Positions 1 through 7,062 are shown, counted from the first letter of the stretch. The stretch: DNA of 13,953 nucleotides from Deltaproteobacteria bacterium (GCA_031288745.1 JAITQT010000263.1:1-13953); one strand, 5' to 3'. The notes: generated from the sequence alone by a model not told the origin. Program-made: numbers and translations.

Positions 1-98
1 TCAAGGATACGCCGATGAAACCAAAAAGTCAAGACTAAAAAATAGCTATGTAATACGAACTTCTATATTAAAACTTAAAGTATAGAGATAAATGGTGT

Positions 99-169
99 TA
101 TGGGTATATAAAATTGATATTAACTTTAAATAATAAGCTATTAATTTAAGGACGTATGGGTATATAAAA
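99..169. repeat. Pair of 15-nt direct repeats
   Basis: TATGGGTATATAAAA occurs at 99-113 and again at 155-169, an offset of 56 bp, in an AT-rich spacer. The copies are exact. The TATATAA core could resemble a promoter element by chance in such AT-rich DNA; no function can be assigned. Confidence 0.6.
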
Positions 170-255
170 AAAATTTGTCCATATATTTCAATCGTTTACT
201 CTTTTCGCGAGGGAACTTCGGATTAGGCCTCCTGGAAGGACTTGTGAACAGTTAC

Positions 256-297
256 AAAAAACAAAGGGGGCCCTTTTTCCCAAAGAGAAAAAAAGAC
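256..297 (-). terminator. Putative intrinsic terminator of the aprB-cysD-cysN-sulfite reductase unit
   Basis: On the minus strand a GGGG...CCCC-based stem with a CTTTTT/AAAAAG inner stem (297 to about 267) is followed by CTTT, then G and a run of six T (261-256). A smaller alternative stem, AAAGG/CCTTT (276-263), sits directly before the T run. It lies about 70-110 nt past the sulfite reductase stop, the expected place for the end of that operon. The stems are imperfect, so the exact fold is uncertain. Confidence 0.4.
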
Positions 298-313
298 CCC
301 AGCTGTCAAATTA

Positions 314-339
314 AGCCCGGCCTTCAGGGCTATTTTTTT
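314..339 (+). terminator. Plus-strand terminator-like hairpin
   Basis: AGCCC (314-318) pairs with GGGCT (327-331) across an 8-nt loop and is followed on the plus strand by A and seven T (333-339). The orientation would stop plus-strand transcription running toward the sulfate operon. No plus-strand gene precedes it in the window. Confidence 0.4.
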
Positions 340-366
340 GAAACGCATTGAGAAGAGATTACTCTC

Positions 367-1224
367 TTAAACAGCGGCTACCTTAAGGCACGATTCTAGC
401 TGGTCCCAACCGTCGCGCTCAATAGTCGTTAAAAATCTTTCGCCCGGATGACCGTGGGCTGAAAAAAAATCCAAGGCGGCGTCAAAGATTTTAAAGAGTT
501 TATTTTTGTCGTTAACTGGGGGGAAAAGTTGGCGGCCTTGAGCAATGCGGTTACCGAAAAGGCCGCCAAAGCTTAGTAGGTAAATCGATTTTCCATTTAG
601 AGCGTTGGCAGGGCAGGCCTTGGCGCAGCGCCCGCAGTAATTGCATTTTTTTTGGTTAAAGTCAAATTTCTTGTCTTTGACCTTAATGGCCCCCGTCCGG
701 CAGCTCTTGGCGCAGACGCTGCAAAAAGAACAATTATCGCTCGAATATTCTATCTCGTAGCCGCCCTTAATGCCCAGATCGTTTTCCTCGGCCTTCAGGC
801 AGTTGTTTTGGCAGCCGGTGACTCCGAATTTAAACTTGTGAGGCAATTGACGGCCAAAATAACGATCCGAGATGGCCTTAGCCAGGGAGAAAGTGTCGAT
901 ACAACCGGATGGGCAGATCTTTTCACCTTGACAAGCGGTGACCGTCCTGACCCTAGGGCCGCAGACACCTGGGCTAACTCCGTTTTGAGTTAAAAATTCT
1001 TTGATTTCTTCGGTTTGTTTAAGTTTAACGAAGGGAATTTCTAGCCCCTGGCGACTAGTGAGATGAACCCCTTGACGGCCGAATTTATCGGCTGCGTCGG
1101 CGATGGTCCTTAATTGATCGGAAGTTAACGCCCCCCCCACTACCTTGAGGCGTAGGGAAAAATTATTTTTTTGTTTTTGGCGCATAAAGCCGCCATTTTT
1201 AAGCGCTTTGTAATCAATACTCAT
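367..1224 (-). CDS. Small siroheme/[4Fe-4S] sulfite reductase with inserted ferredoxin domain (AsrC-like)
   Basis: Likely reduces sulfite to sulfide with six electrons, the last step of the pathway encoded upstream. The 285-residue protein shows, in order, an N-terminal ferrodoxin-like half-domain (about 20-85), a siroheme-[4Fe-4S] signature C98-x5-C104 with C138-x3-C142, and then two ferredoxin motifs, C165-xx-C168-xx-C171-xxx-C175 and C194-xx-C197-xx-C200-xxx-C204. The second ends in CP; the first has Arg in place of Pro. It is cytoplasmic, with no signal peptide. The ATG at 1224 is chosen because the protein then begins right at the conserved region and GGGAGG lies 13 nt upstream; a TTG at 1275 (302 residues) is possible but its purine-rich site is almost adjacent to the start. 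It is the last gene of the unit, 59 bp after cysN. The gene contains an eight-G run. The family also includes nitrite reductases, but the context favours sulfite. Confidence 0.8.
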   Translation of the reverse strand: MSIDYKALKNGGFMRQKQKNNFSLRLKVVGGALTSDQLRTIADAADKFGRQGVHLTSRQGLEIPFVKLKQTEEIKEFLTQNGVSPGVCGPRVRTVTACQGEKICPSGCIDTFSLAKAISDRYFGRQLPHKFKFGVTGCQNNCLKAEENDLGIKGGYEIEYSSDNCSFCSVCAKSCRTGAIKVKDKKFDFNQKKCNYCGRCAKACPANALNGKSIYLLSFGGLFGNRIAQGRQLFPPVNDKNKLFKIFDAALDFFSAHGHPGERFLTTIERDGWDQLESCLKVAAV

Positions 1225-1283
1225 AAAGACTAGAAGGCCTCCCTGGAGATAAAAAAAGTGAGAAAAAATAAGCAACCCCTCCC

Positions 1284-3005
1284 TTATAGGTGGCGGTCAC
1301 GGCCTAAGCGAATACGGCGGTAAACGTTAAAGTCGAGCCACTTTTCATCTGGGCCGACCGCACGTTCTCTATTATTTATTAGCAAAAGTTCGTTATTTAA
1401 TTTTAGCCAATCGTCTTCCGAATTGACCTTAACCGCAAAACCTCGGCCGTTAACCAGAGGGTAGCCCTCGTAGCGGTATTCTGAAAAGGGCGAGAGAGCG
1501 CCGACTAAGCCATCTCTGATCTTAACCACAATTTGATCTCTAAAAATGACGATATCGAAAAATTCGGGGTAGAGGTAACTTTCGCCCGAAAGGGGCACCG
1601 GGTCGCCCACGGCGTAGAAGGGCACGGACGATTCTATTTTATTAAAGGTCATGCGGTCAAGATCGTAGAAGTACTCCTGAAACAGCTCGCAACGCGCCTT
1701 AAGCTCGCCATGAACGAAGCCGGCCTTAACTTGGGGTTTATCTTCAGCCCAAGTTACGATGCCTCCGCCGGCCACGTCGAGATCGTCGACTAAAACGAAC
1801 CTTCCTGTAGCTTGGCACTGGGAAAACAAATCTAAGGCTAGCTCTTTTTGAAGTGATATTTCAACTTCCGCCACTTCGTTAAAGCCCACTTCACCTTGAG
1901 CTTGGAGAGGCTTAAGAGTGGAAGAGTCGATAAGGTTAAAAAGTTTGACAATCTCGCACTCGCTTTCAGCCGTGGAGAGCTTAAGCTTATAGCGACGCTC
2001 GGCCTTAAGGGGCCGGCGGCCCATCCAAAAAATTGAGGCCCTAAAGCGGTTAACGGTTTTGGGGGCTCGTTCTATACGGCTTACAATTTCTCCGCGGCGG
2101 TTAAAAAAATCCTCCGATATTATCACGGCCACAGATTCTCCGGTTTCGGCCTTTGTTTTTTGATCGCGAGGTAGCCAAGAGGCTAAAGAGACCACTTGGG
2201 CGGTTTTTCCTCCCGGTGAAATAACAATGGAATCGCTCACGGCTATTTGACCGCTCTCCACTCGCCCGACCAAAACCCTTCGATCGTCAAACTTAAAGAC
2301 GTCTTGGATAGGCAGCCTCAGCGGGGCTTCATGGCTGTGGCCTGATTTTTTTAGACTATCTAAGGCCTCTAAAAGCGTGGGGCCATCGTGCCAAGAAAGT
2401 TCAGGGGCCTTAACGGTAACGTTAAGGCCCATTAAGGCCGAAAGGGGCACGGCCACTGATAGCTTTAAGCCAAGGCTTGAGAGAAAGTACCGAGCCGCCT
2501 CGACGGTTTGTTGGTAAACTTGTTGGCTAAAACCCACTAGGTCCATCTTATTAACAATTAGGGCGCTTTGTTGAAGGCCCAATAGGGCTAGCATGTGAGC
2601 GTGTCGCTTAGATTGCTCTTCTAGCCCCCTTTCGGCGTCAACCACCAAAAAGGCTGCTTCGGCGTCGGAGGCCCCAGAGATCATGTTTTTTAAAAATTCC
2701 TTATGGCCCGGGGCGTCGATAATGACATAGTCTCTGAAGGCAGTCTTAAACTGAAGCTGGGTAGTGTCAATGGTAATGCCCTGAGCCTGCTCTTCTTCGA
2801 AAGCGTCTAGGAGATAGGCTAGCTCAAAGGGCCGACCAGTTTCGGCGGAAACCCTTCTTATTTTATCGACCGCCCCTTGAGGTAAGGCCCCTGAATCTAA
2901 GAGCAAGCGCCCGATAACCGTGGATTTACCGTGATCAACGTGGCCAGTAAAGACAAGTTTTAGTTTTTCTCTAGTCTGAAAAGATTTATTTTGGTTATTC
3001 ATCAC
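1284..3005 (-). CDS. cysN: Sulfate adenylyltransferase subunit 1 (CysN GTPase) with unusual C-terminal extension
   Basis: The GTPase subunit of ATP sulfurylase couples GTP hydrolysis to formation of APS from ATP and sulfate by CysD. Visible motifs are the P-loop GHVDHGKST (21-29), switch I region with GITIDT (76-81), DAPGH (97-101) and NKMD (152-155), followed by EF-Tu-like barrels to about residue 415. The family's usual end matches RFVLVDDLD (402-410). A further stretch of about 150 residues (425-573) follows; it has no second P-loop, so this is not a CysNC fusion with APS kinase, and I do not recognise the domain. The GTG start at 3005 overlaps the cysD stop by 4 bp (GTGA); an ATG directly after it at 3002 is an equally good start. 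The overlap indicates translational coupling with cysD. Confidence 0.92.
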   Translation of the reverse strand: MMNNQNKSFQTREKLKLVFTGHVDHGKSTVIGRLLLDSGALPQGAVDKIRRVSAETGRPFELAYLLDAFEEEQAQGITIDTTQLQFKTAFRDYVIIDAPGHKEFLKNMISGASDAEAAFLVVDAERGLEEQSKRHAHMLALLGLQQSALIVNKMDLVGFSQQVYQQTVEAARYFLSSLGLKLSVAVPLSALMGLNVTVKAPELSWHDGPTLLEALDSLKKSGHSHEAPLRLPIQDVFKFDDRRVLVGRVESGQIAVSDSIVISPGGKTAQVVSLASWLPRDQKTKAETGESVAVIISEDFFNRRGEIVSRIERAPKTVNRFRASIFWMGRRPLKAERRYKLKLSTAESECEIVKLFNLIDSSTLKPLQAQGEVGFNEVAEVEISLQKELALDLFSQCQATGRFVLVDDLDVAGGGIVTWAEDKPQVKAGFVHGELKARCELFQEYFYDLDRMTFNKIESSVPFYAVGDPVPLSGESYLYPEFFDIVIFRDQIVVKIRDGLVGALSPFSEYRYEGYPLVNGRGFAVKVNSEDDWLKLNNELLLINNRERAVGPDEKWLDFNVYRRIRLGRDRHL

Positions 3006-3802
3006 ATGTAACCGTCGCGGCGAAGTTTTTGCATAGCATAGGCGTCTTCCTGGTCCTGAGCGCGGCCGGCTCTTTCGCTTACTGAAGTGTTTTCAAGTTC
3101 GTTAATTATCTGGCTAACGCTGGTGGCCTGGCTCTCTATTTTTCCAGTGCACGGGGCGCAGCCCAGGCTTCGGTAGCGTTGGCCGTTTTTGGCAAAGTAT
3201 AGATCTATTAGTTCTATGCCCTCGTTTTCAACGTAGCGCCAGATATCAATTTCGCTCCACTGAAGGAGAGGGTGAACTCTAATATGGTGCCCTCTGGGAA
3301 ACTCGGTCTTAAATTGCCCCCAAAGCTCCGGGGGCTGATTAGCGTAATCCCATTCGTCGTCTTGATTTCGCTCGGAAAAGATGCGCTCTTTGGAGCGCGA
3401 GCCCTCCTCATCACGCCGTACGCCCACTATGAGACCGTCAAATCCGTATTTTTTGGTTACCTCGTTTAAGGCGTCGGTTTTAAGAGCCTTGCAGCAAATT
3501 AGGCGGCCCTTGTCGGGGCCCATGCCGCTCTCTAAGGCCAAGACGTTTTGGTGGACTATAAGTTCAAGATCCATTTCTTTAGCCACTTTATCGCGGTGAA
3601 TAATCATTTCGGGGATCTTGTAGCTAGTATCCACGTGGACGAAGGGAAAGGGGCAGTGCCCCAGAAAGGCCTTTTTAGTCAGCCACAAAAGGACGGTTGA
3701 GTCTTTGCCGATGGACCACAAAAGGCCCAGGCGGCCTAGTTTTTTGTAGGCCTCTCTAAGGATGAAAATACTATAGGCCTCGAGGGCTTGAAGATGATTC
3801 AT
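3002..3802 (-). CDS. cysD: Sulfate adenylyltransferase subunit 2 (CysD)
   Basis: The catalytic subunit of ATP sulfurylase makes APS and pyrophosphate from ATP and sulfate, in complex with CysN. It is an adenine-nucleotide alpha-hydrolase (PP-loop) protein: SIGKDS at 30-35 is the PP-loop, VHVDTSYKIPEM follows near residue 55, a GVRRDEEGSRSKER stretch near 127 and LGCAPCTGKIES near 213. The end, SERAGRAQDQ...RRDGYM, matches the family's conserved tail. At 266 residues it is shorter than the 302-residue E. coli protein but complete. The ATG at 3802 has only a weak ribosome site (GGTATAACA before it). It lies 45 bp after the aprB-like gene and overlaps cysN by 4 bp. Confidence 0.95.
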   Translation of the reverse strand: MNHLQALEAYSIFILREAYKKLGRLGLLWSIGKDSTVLLWLTKKAFLGHCPFPFVHVDTSYKIPEMIIHRDKVAKEMDLELIVHQNVLALESGMGPDKGRLICCKALKTDALNEVTKKYGFDGLIVGVRRDEEGSRSKERIFSERNQDDEWDYANQPPELWGQFKTEFPRGHHIRVHPLLQWSEIDIWRYVENEGIELIDLYFAKNGQRYRSLGCAPCTGKIESQATSVSQIINELENTSVSERAGRAQDQEDAYAMQKLRRDGYM

Positions 3803-3847
3803 TGTTATACCAAAAAAGCGATATTTTAAAACTTAAAAAAGAGATGA

Positions 3848-4162
3848 CTAATATCCAGTGGTCTTGTTAGAATCAGAGGTAAGCTCAAATCTGGTCCCCT
3901 CGGGGCCGTTATAGGTCCAAAGGGTTTTTTCCCCCAGGCGTTTAGCGGTCAAAAAAGCCCCTCGTCCGCCTAAGGCCGGGGGCAAATAAAGAGCGGGAGC
4001 AGAAAAGGGGCATTTTTTTAGGCAAGCCGCGCAGCTCCAACAACGCCTTGGCTCAGGGAGATAGGCTTTAGAGTTTCCATCTAAGGCAATTAGATCGCCC
4101 GGGCAGACCGAAAGGCACTCGCCGCAGCCTTGGCAGATATCTTTATCAAAAAAAACGGACAT
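3848..4162 (-). CDS. aprB: APS reductase beta-like ferredoxin (AprB-like)
   Basis: Electron-transfer partner of the AprA-like flavoprotein. The 104-residue protein holds two [4Fe-4S] motifs, C10-xx-C13-xx-C16-xxx-C20-P and C41-W-x-C44-xx-C47-xxx-C51-P. After them comes a short beta-rich tail (about 65-98: GGRGAFLTAKRLGEKTLWTY) that resembles the tail with which dissimilatory AprB clasps AprA. It is more compact than dissimilatory AprB (about 150 residues) and lacks that protein's longer first-cluster loop. The ATG at 4162 is preferred: AGGGG lies about 14 nt upstream and the protein begins at the first cluster. An upstream ATT/ATG-frame extension to 4252 would run through the promoter and adds 30 residues unlike the family. 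First gene of the aprB-cysD-cysN-sulfite reductase unit. Confidence 0.85.
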   Translation of the reverse strand: MSVFFDKDICQGCGECLSVCPGDLIALDGNSKAYLPEPRRCWSCAACLKKCPFSAPALYLPPALGGRGAFLTAKRLGEKTLWTYNGPEGTRFELTSDSNKTTGY

Positions 4163-4219
4163 ATGATAGTAAAATTTCCCCTGCAAATGAGCCAAGCAAG
4201 AATCTAAGAAGTCATAATA

Positions 4220-4258
4220 AATGATTAGAATTAAAGAAGTAAGACCTATCAATGATTA
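4220..4258. repeat. Direct repeats straddling the aprB promoter (possible operator)
   Basis: AATGATTA occurs at 4220-4227 and 4251-4258 (TAATCATT on the transcribed strand). The two are 31 bp apart, close to three helical turns. One overlaps the -10 box, the other the upstream edge of the -35 box. This spacing is what a regulator binding one helix face might use. The sites are only 8 bp in AT-rich DNA, so chance is possible. Confidence 0.4.
4224..4252 (-). promoter_or_regulatory. Sigma-70-type promoter of the aprB-cysD-cysN-sulfite reductase unit
   Basis: TTGATA (4252-4247) and TCTAAT (4229-4224) are each 5 of 6 matches to the consensus and are 17 bp apart. The start point is predicted near 4217, giving a leader of about 55 nt before the ATG at 4162. 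It is the best promoter in the sulfate locus and argues that aprB is not simply co-transcribed with aprA. Confidence 0.65.
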
Positions 4259-4442
4259 TGTAAATTTTTGTAAGCCAACTTGAAGCGAGCAAAAGCGGTT
4301 AATAAAAGTAAGCCCAGTTAAGGCATAAAAAAGAAAGTTTTAGCTTTTAAGTAAAAAAATGCTGGTTGAGTAAAAATACAAAAATAAAAATTTTATAAAA
4401 AAATAGGTAAATAATTGCTCTCTCTTTTTCTAAAGTTATTAA

Positions 4443-4625
4443 CTGGTCAGGCCCATCTTGTCGTTTTTAGCTAACAAGATTTTCGACAATGTTGAAGATG
4501 ATTTTTTGGCTTTTCGAGCTGAGGTTATAAGCCTCGCTCCTACTGCAGAAGAGCTTTTAACTTATTGCGATAGAGAGCCTAAATTTGAGGCGACAATTCC
4601 AGGTGTCTTGATATTATCAACGTAG
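4443..4625 (+). pseudogene. Open frame without a standard start, possible gene remnant
   Basis: A plus-strand frame of 60 codons lies open between TAA (4440) and TAG (4623). It has no ATG; a TTG at 4458 is the only plausible start and has no clear ribosome site. The translation looks protein-like (acidic helix: FDNVEDDFLAFRAEVISLAP, then TAEELLTYCDREPKFEA), with codon use more like the coding DNA than the surrounding AT-rich spacer. I do not recognise the family. It runs opposite to all neighbours, consistent with a leftover of an inserted gene. It could also be noise. Confidence 0.3.
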
Positions 4626-4657
4626 CTTATTTTTATAAACTTAGTCTGGTGACCTAT

Positions 4658-4677
4658 CCGGCTCCAGTAGAAGCCGG
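4658..4677 (-). other. Hairpin after aprA
   Basis: CCGGCT (4658-4663) pairs perfectly with AGCCGG (4672-4677) over an 8-nt loop, about 30 nt beyond the aprA stop on the minus strand. No T run follows, so it is more likely an mRNA 3'-end stabiliser or a Rho-dependent end than an intrinsic terminator. Confidence 0.35.
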
Positions 4678-4708
4678 TCCACTTTAAGGTAGAGGGAGTT
4701 CACTTCCG

Positions 4709-6421
4709 TTATGACCAAAAGGACAACCATTGATTAACAGAGAAGTCTTTTAAAGGCCTATGGATTATTTTTAGGCGACCGCCGACTAGGCGAGAATTAA
4801 TAAAAACACTCATCGAATCATCTATCAAAGGGTAATCTAGGTACTGGCCAAAGCCAGGCCAGCGAGTTTCGCGGCGCTCTCTCATATGGGCGATTAAAGC
4901 GCTAGCTATAGTGATTTTCTCTTTTAACTCAAATAATCTTGGTAGCTTTTCCGCATTAGAAACCATAACTTTATCAGCCAAAATGGCTAACTTCGAGACT
5001 TTCTGTTCAGCTTGATTTAAGCTAGCAAGACTATAGCGGTAGTGGGCCCCGGAGCCTCCGGCGTATCTATCCATTATCTCCCAAAGGGCCTCATCTAGAT
5101 TTAAGGTGTTTAGGGGGGCCTTATTGCGGCCGATATAGGATTTAAGTTTAAGGGAAATTGAGAGGAATAATCGTTCTATTGTTTCTTGATTAGGCTGGGC
5201 TCCATTTTTACTCTTATCTAAAAAATCAGCTGCGTCTAGGGCGGCGATCTCTGCTTCGGCCAAGGCCCCAGTAGCGTATTTTTGGGGCGCTCCTCCGGCC
5301 GCATCTCCGGCTACCCATAAGCCTTTAATAGTAGAGCGCCGATTTTCATCAACCCATAAACCCCCGGCCGTGTGTCCGCCGTTAACGTATGGTTCTGAAG
5401 AGGAGAGTTCGGTCCAGATTGTTTGGCTCTCTTTATCAAAGGGGTCGTCATGCTCAAGCCACTTAAGGGTTTGCGAGGGGCTCATGTTAAGATATGAACG
5501 GTATATTTCAAGCCTTTCTTCTCTATTGGCGGCAGCCGAAAGTAGGCACGGGCCCCTATCGGCCTCAATTTCTTTGCAGGCGGCTAAGACCCTTTGGGAG
5601 GTGGTTAAGCCGTAGTTCGCTTCGTAGTCTTGCCCCAAACGATTTATCTGCCTAGCCCCGGCCCCTAAAGCTAAAGAGCCTGTGGGGGCCATAGAATCTT
5701 GGCATCTTAAGGCCACAAAGCGCATCTCTAAGGTGGTGACCTCTGCTCCGGCCCAAAGTCCCATGGCCAGACCAGCGCCGGAATTAAAGGGGCAGTACCA
5801 GCCTTGGTTGGGTGCAGAGACAGGGTTATTGGGCTTATAGATACCGGCCGCGCCGCCGGTAGCACAAATAAAGGCTTTAGCCTGGATTAAGTGAAGAGTT
5901 GAGTCGCGATGAGAAAAAGCGACTAAGGCCACGGCTCTAGCTTGGTCGGTTAAAAGGGAGAATGCTGCGGTTCGTTCTAGGATATTAACTTTACCAGAGT
6001 CTCTGGCCGCTTTGGCCAAAAGGGGCTTGATGTTTTCTCCGTTAATTTTTACGTTGCGCCAGCCCCTTTGGGCGTAAGAGCCGTCTTGGTTTTTATGGAT
6101 GGTTAAGCCCAAATCTTCTAGGTATTTGACCTGAGCATTTAAGCGCTGGCTAAGGCTTAAAAGTAAGTCGTAGCGGGCAAGGCCATGGGCGTCGTTTAGA
6201 GCGTATTGGGCGTAATCGCCTGGCTCGCGGCCCGAGCCCACATAGGCGTTTAAGGCGTTGATCCCCGCGGCTAGGCAGCCTGAGCGCTCTATATTGGCCT
6301 TTTCGACTAAAGTTACGCTAAAGCCAAAAGAAGATAAATCGGCCGCCGCCCGGCAGCCTGCGGTCCCGCCACCGATAACAACGACGTCAGAGATGATTTT
6401 ATTTATTTTAAATGGCGACAA
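4709..6421 (-). CDS. aprA: APS reductase alpha-like FAD flavoprotein (AprA-like)
   Basis: Probably reduces APS to sulfite and AMP at FAD, taking electrons from the AprB-like ferredoxin. The 570-residue protein belongs to the fumarate reductase/AprA flavoprotein family: GGGTAG (17-22) and E40 form the FAD Rossmann site, and WVAGDAAGG lies at 369-377. Residues that match the AprA substrate pocket as I recall it are present: N58 (INALNAY), W208 (GWYCPFNSG), R239 (RFVALRCQD) and H350 (NGGHTAGG). This favours APS over fumarate or aspartate as substrate. Dissimilatory AprA is longer (about 620-660). The only usable start is TTG at 6421, because an in-frame TAG lies 15 nt upstream; AGG is 11 nt before it. 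It has its own promoter, and 630 bp separate it from cysA. A generic FAD-dependent oxidoreductase is possible but the neighbours argue against it. Confidence 0.85.
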   Translation of the reverse strand: MSPFKINKIISDVVVIGGGTAGCRAAADLSSFGFSVTLVEKANIERSGCLAAGINALNAYVGSGREPGDYAQYALNDAHGLARYDLLLSLSQRLNAQVKYLEDLGLTIHKNQDGSYAQRGWRNVKINGENIKPLLAKAARDSGKVNILERTAAFSLLTDQARAVALVAFSHRDSTLHLIQAKAFICATGGAAGIYKPNNPVSAPNQGWYCPFNSGAGLAMGLWAGAEVTTLEMRFVALRCQDSMAPTGSLALGAGARQINRLGQDYEANYGLTTSQRVLAACKEIEADRGPCLLSAAANREERLEIYRSYLNMSPSQTLKWLEHDDPFDKESQTIWTELSSSEPYVNGGHTAGGLWVDENRRSTIKGLWVAGDAAGGAPQKYATGALAEAEIAALDAADFLDKSKNGAQPNQETIERLFLSISLKLKSYIGRNKAPLNTLNLDEALWEIMDRYAGGSGAHYRYSLASLNQAEQKVSKLAILADKVMVSNAEKLPRLFELKEKITIASALIAHMRERRETRWPGFGQYLDYPLIDDSMSVFINSRLVGGRLKIIHRPLKDFSVNQWLSFWS

Positions 6422-6463
6422 TTCCGTTTTAGCCTAAAATTTTGTGACGCTTAGACGCTGGTT

Positions 6464-6492
6464 ATGTTAGCAGCATAGGTGGCCTAAGACAA
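6464..6492 (-). promoter_or_regulatory. Promoter of the aprA-like gene
   Basis: TTGTCT (6492-6487) and TAACAT (6469-6464), each 4 of 6 consensus matches, are 17 bp apart. The predicted start point near 6457 leaves a 36-nt leader. The spacer contains TAGGCCACCTA, a short TAGG/CCTA inverted repeat that could be an operator. Confidence 0.45.
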
Positions 6493-6506
6493 GAGAGAAA
6501 AAAATG

Positions 6507-6650
6507 TTATCTTTTTTTATTGTAATTTACCCCGGAGCTATTCAAGATAATTTGGGGAAAACTCAGTAAACACATAGGTTGAGCTCTTTCTGGGGTGAGC
6601 GGAAAATTATCCATAAAAATTTTTCCATCAAAATAAGGGCTCTCTAACAC
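6507..6650 (-). CDS. Possible small open frame upstream of aprA, unknown
   Basis: A frame of 47 codons from GTG (6650), or 35 codons from ATG (6614), ends at TAA (6507), just before the aprA promoter. The translation is well mixed in composition (SPYFDGKIFMDNFPLTPERA, then QPMCLLSFPQ), but the ribosome site is weak (GGA nine bases before the ATG). It could be a remnant, a leader-type peptide or chance. It has one Cys and two Met codons and no Cys run of the attenuator type. Confidence 0.2.
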   Translation of the reverse strand: MLESPYFDGKIFMDNFPLTPERAQPMCLLSFPQIILNSSGVNYNKKR

Positions 6651-6831
6651 TCTGATTTCTTAACGTACTCAACTTACAGGCTAAGAAAAAGTGTTCATTT
6701 AATTAGAGCCTTTTAGAGCAATGGTTTTAGGGGTTCATAGCTCCTTCCATCTTAATGGTCTGCTTATCCTTATGCTTGATTTTACTGTCTAAAATGTTGG
6801 GCCCATCCCAACCAGGACTAGACAGCTCGTC

Positions 6832-7062
6832 CTATAGCCGCCCTATCGTCATATATAAACGTAGGCTTAGGATGGTAGTAAGCGGCGGCGCACCCAACAG
6901 AACTGAAGGAGATGGCCCTCTTTCTTTTGGATCTTTTTCGGTTGCTCTCGATTTACAAAAACCTAAGAGCCCTTTGATGTATAGGCCTAGGTGAATAACA
7001 TAGCCGTAAATGTTGTAGGCACCAACAAAGCGTAGATATCGCCTAGAAGCACTATATCTCAA
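6832..7062 (-). CDS. Possible small membrane protein overlapping the cysA stop, unknown
   Basis: A 76-codon frame starts at TTG (7062), overlapping the cysA stop by 11 bp as a coupled gene might, and ends at TAG. Residues about 9-35 (LRFVGAYNIYGYVIHLGLYI) could form one membrane segment, followed by a charged, proline-rich stretch. There is no convincing ribosome site, and a plus-strand frame of similar length covers the same DNA. I do not recognise the protein. It may be a decayed gene or noise. Confidence 0.2.
   Translation of the reverse strand: MRYSASRRYLRFVGAYNIYGYVIHLGLYIKGLLGFCKSRATEKDPKERGPSPSVLLGAPPLTTILSLRLYMTIGRL

Larger units (their letters stand above)
1..366. other. AT-rich spacer downstream of the sulfate locus
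   Basis: No convincing gene is visible on either strand. The left half (1-200) is very AT-rich and holds a 15-nt direct repeat, TATGGGTATATAAAA, at 99-113 and 155-169. The right half holds two terminator-like hairpins, listed separately, which would end the minus-strand sulfate operon and possibly a plus-strand transcript. Confidence 0.6.
4253..4708. other. Spacer separating aprA from aprB
   Basis: Apart from the possible plus-strand gene remnant at 4443-4625 and a hairpin at 4658-4677, both listed separately, nothing is seen. The stretch 4300-4440 is very AT-rich. An aprA-aprB pair is normally adjacent, so this spacer is unexpected. Confidence 0.5.
6422..7051. other. Spacer between cysA and aprA
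   Basis: It holds the aprA promoter (6464-6492) and two weak minus-strand open frames (6507-6650 and 6832-7062), listed separately. No terminator with a clear T run was found after cysA, so read-through from the transporter operon remains possible. Confidence 0.5.

Noticed and set aside
652..993. Open frame on the plus strand opposite the sulfite reductase
   Set aside because: It lies wholly opposite a gene with clear cysteine motifs and has no family resemblance; it is a reverse-strand shadow.
1284..1740. APS kinase domain fused to CysN (CysNC)
   Set aside because: There is no second P-loop after residue 30 and no kinase motif in the extension.
4163..4252. Longer start for the AprB-like gene at 4252
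   Set aside because: The added residues do not fit the family and the DNA there is the promoter (TTGATA starts at 4252).
6755..6994. Plus-strand 79-codon frame in the cysA-aprA spacer
   Set aside because: No ribosome site, odd composition and opposite to the operon; the minus-strand frame over the same DNA is slightly more plausible and is itself weak.
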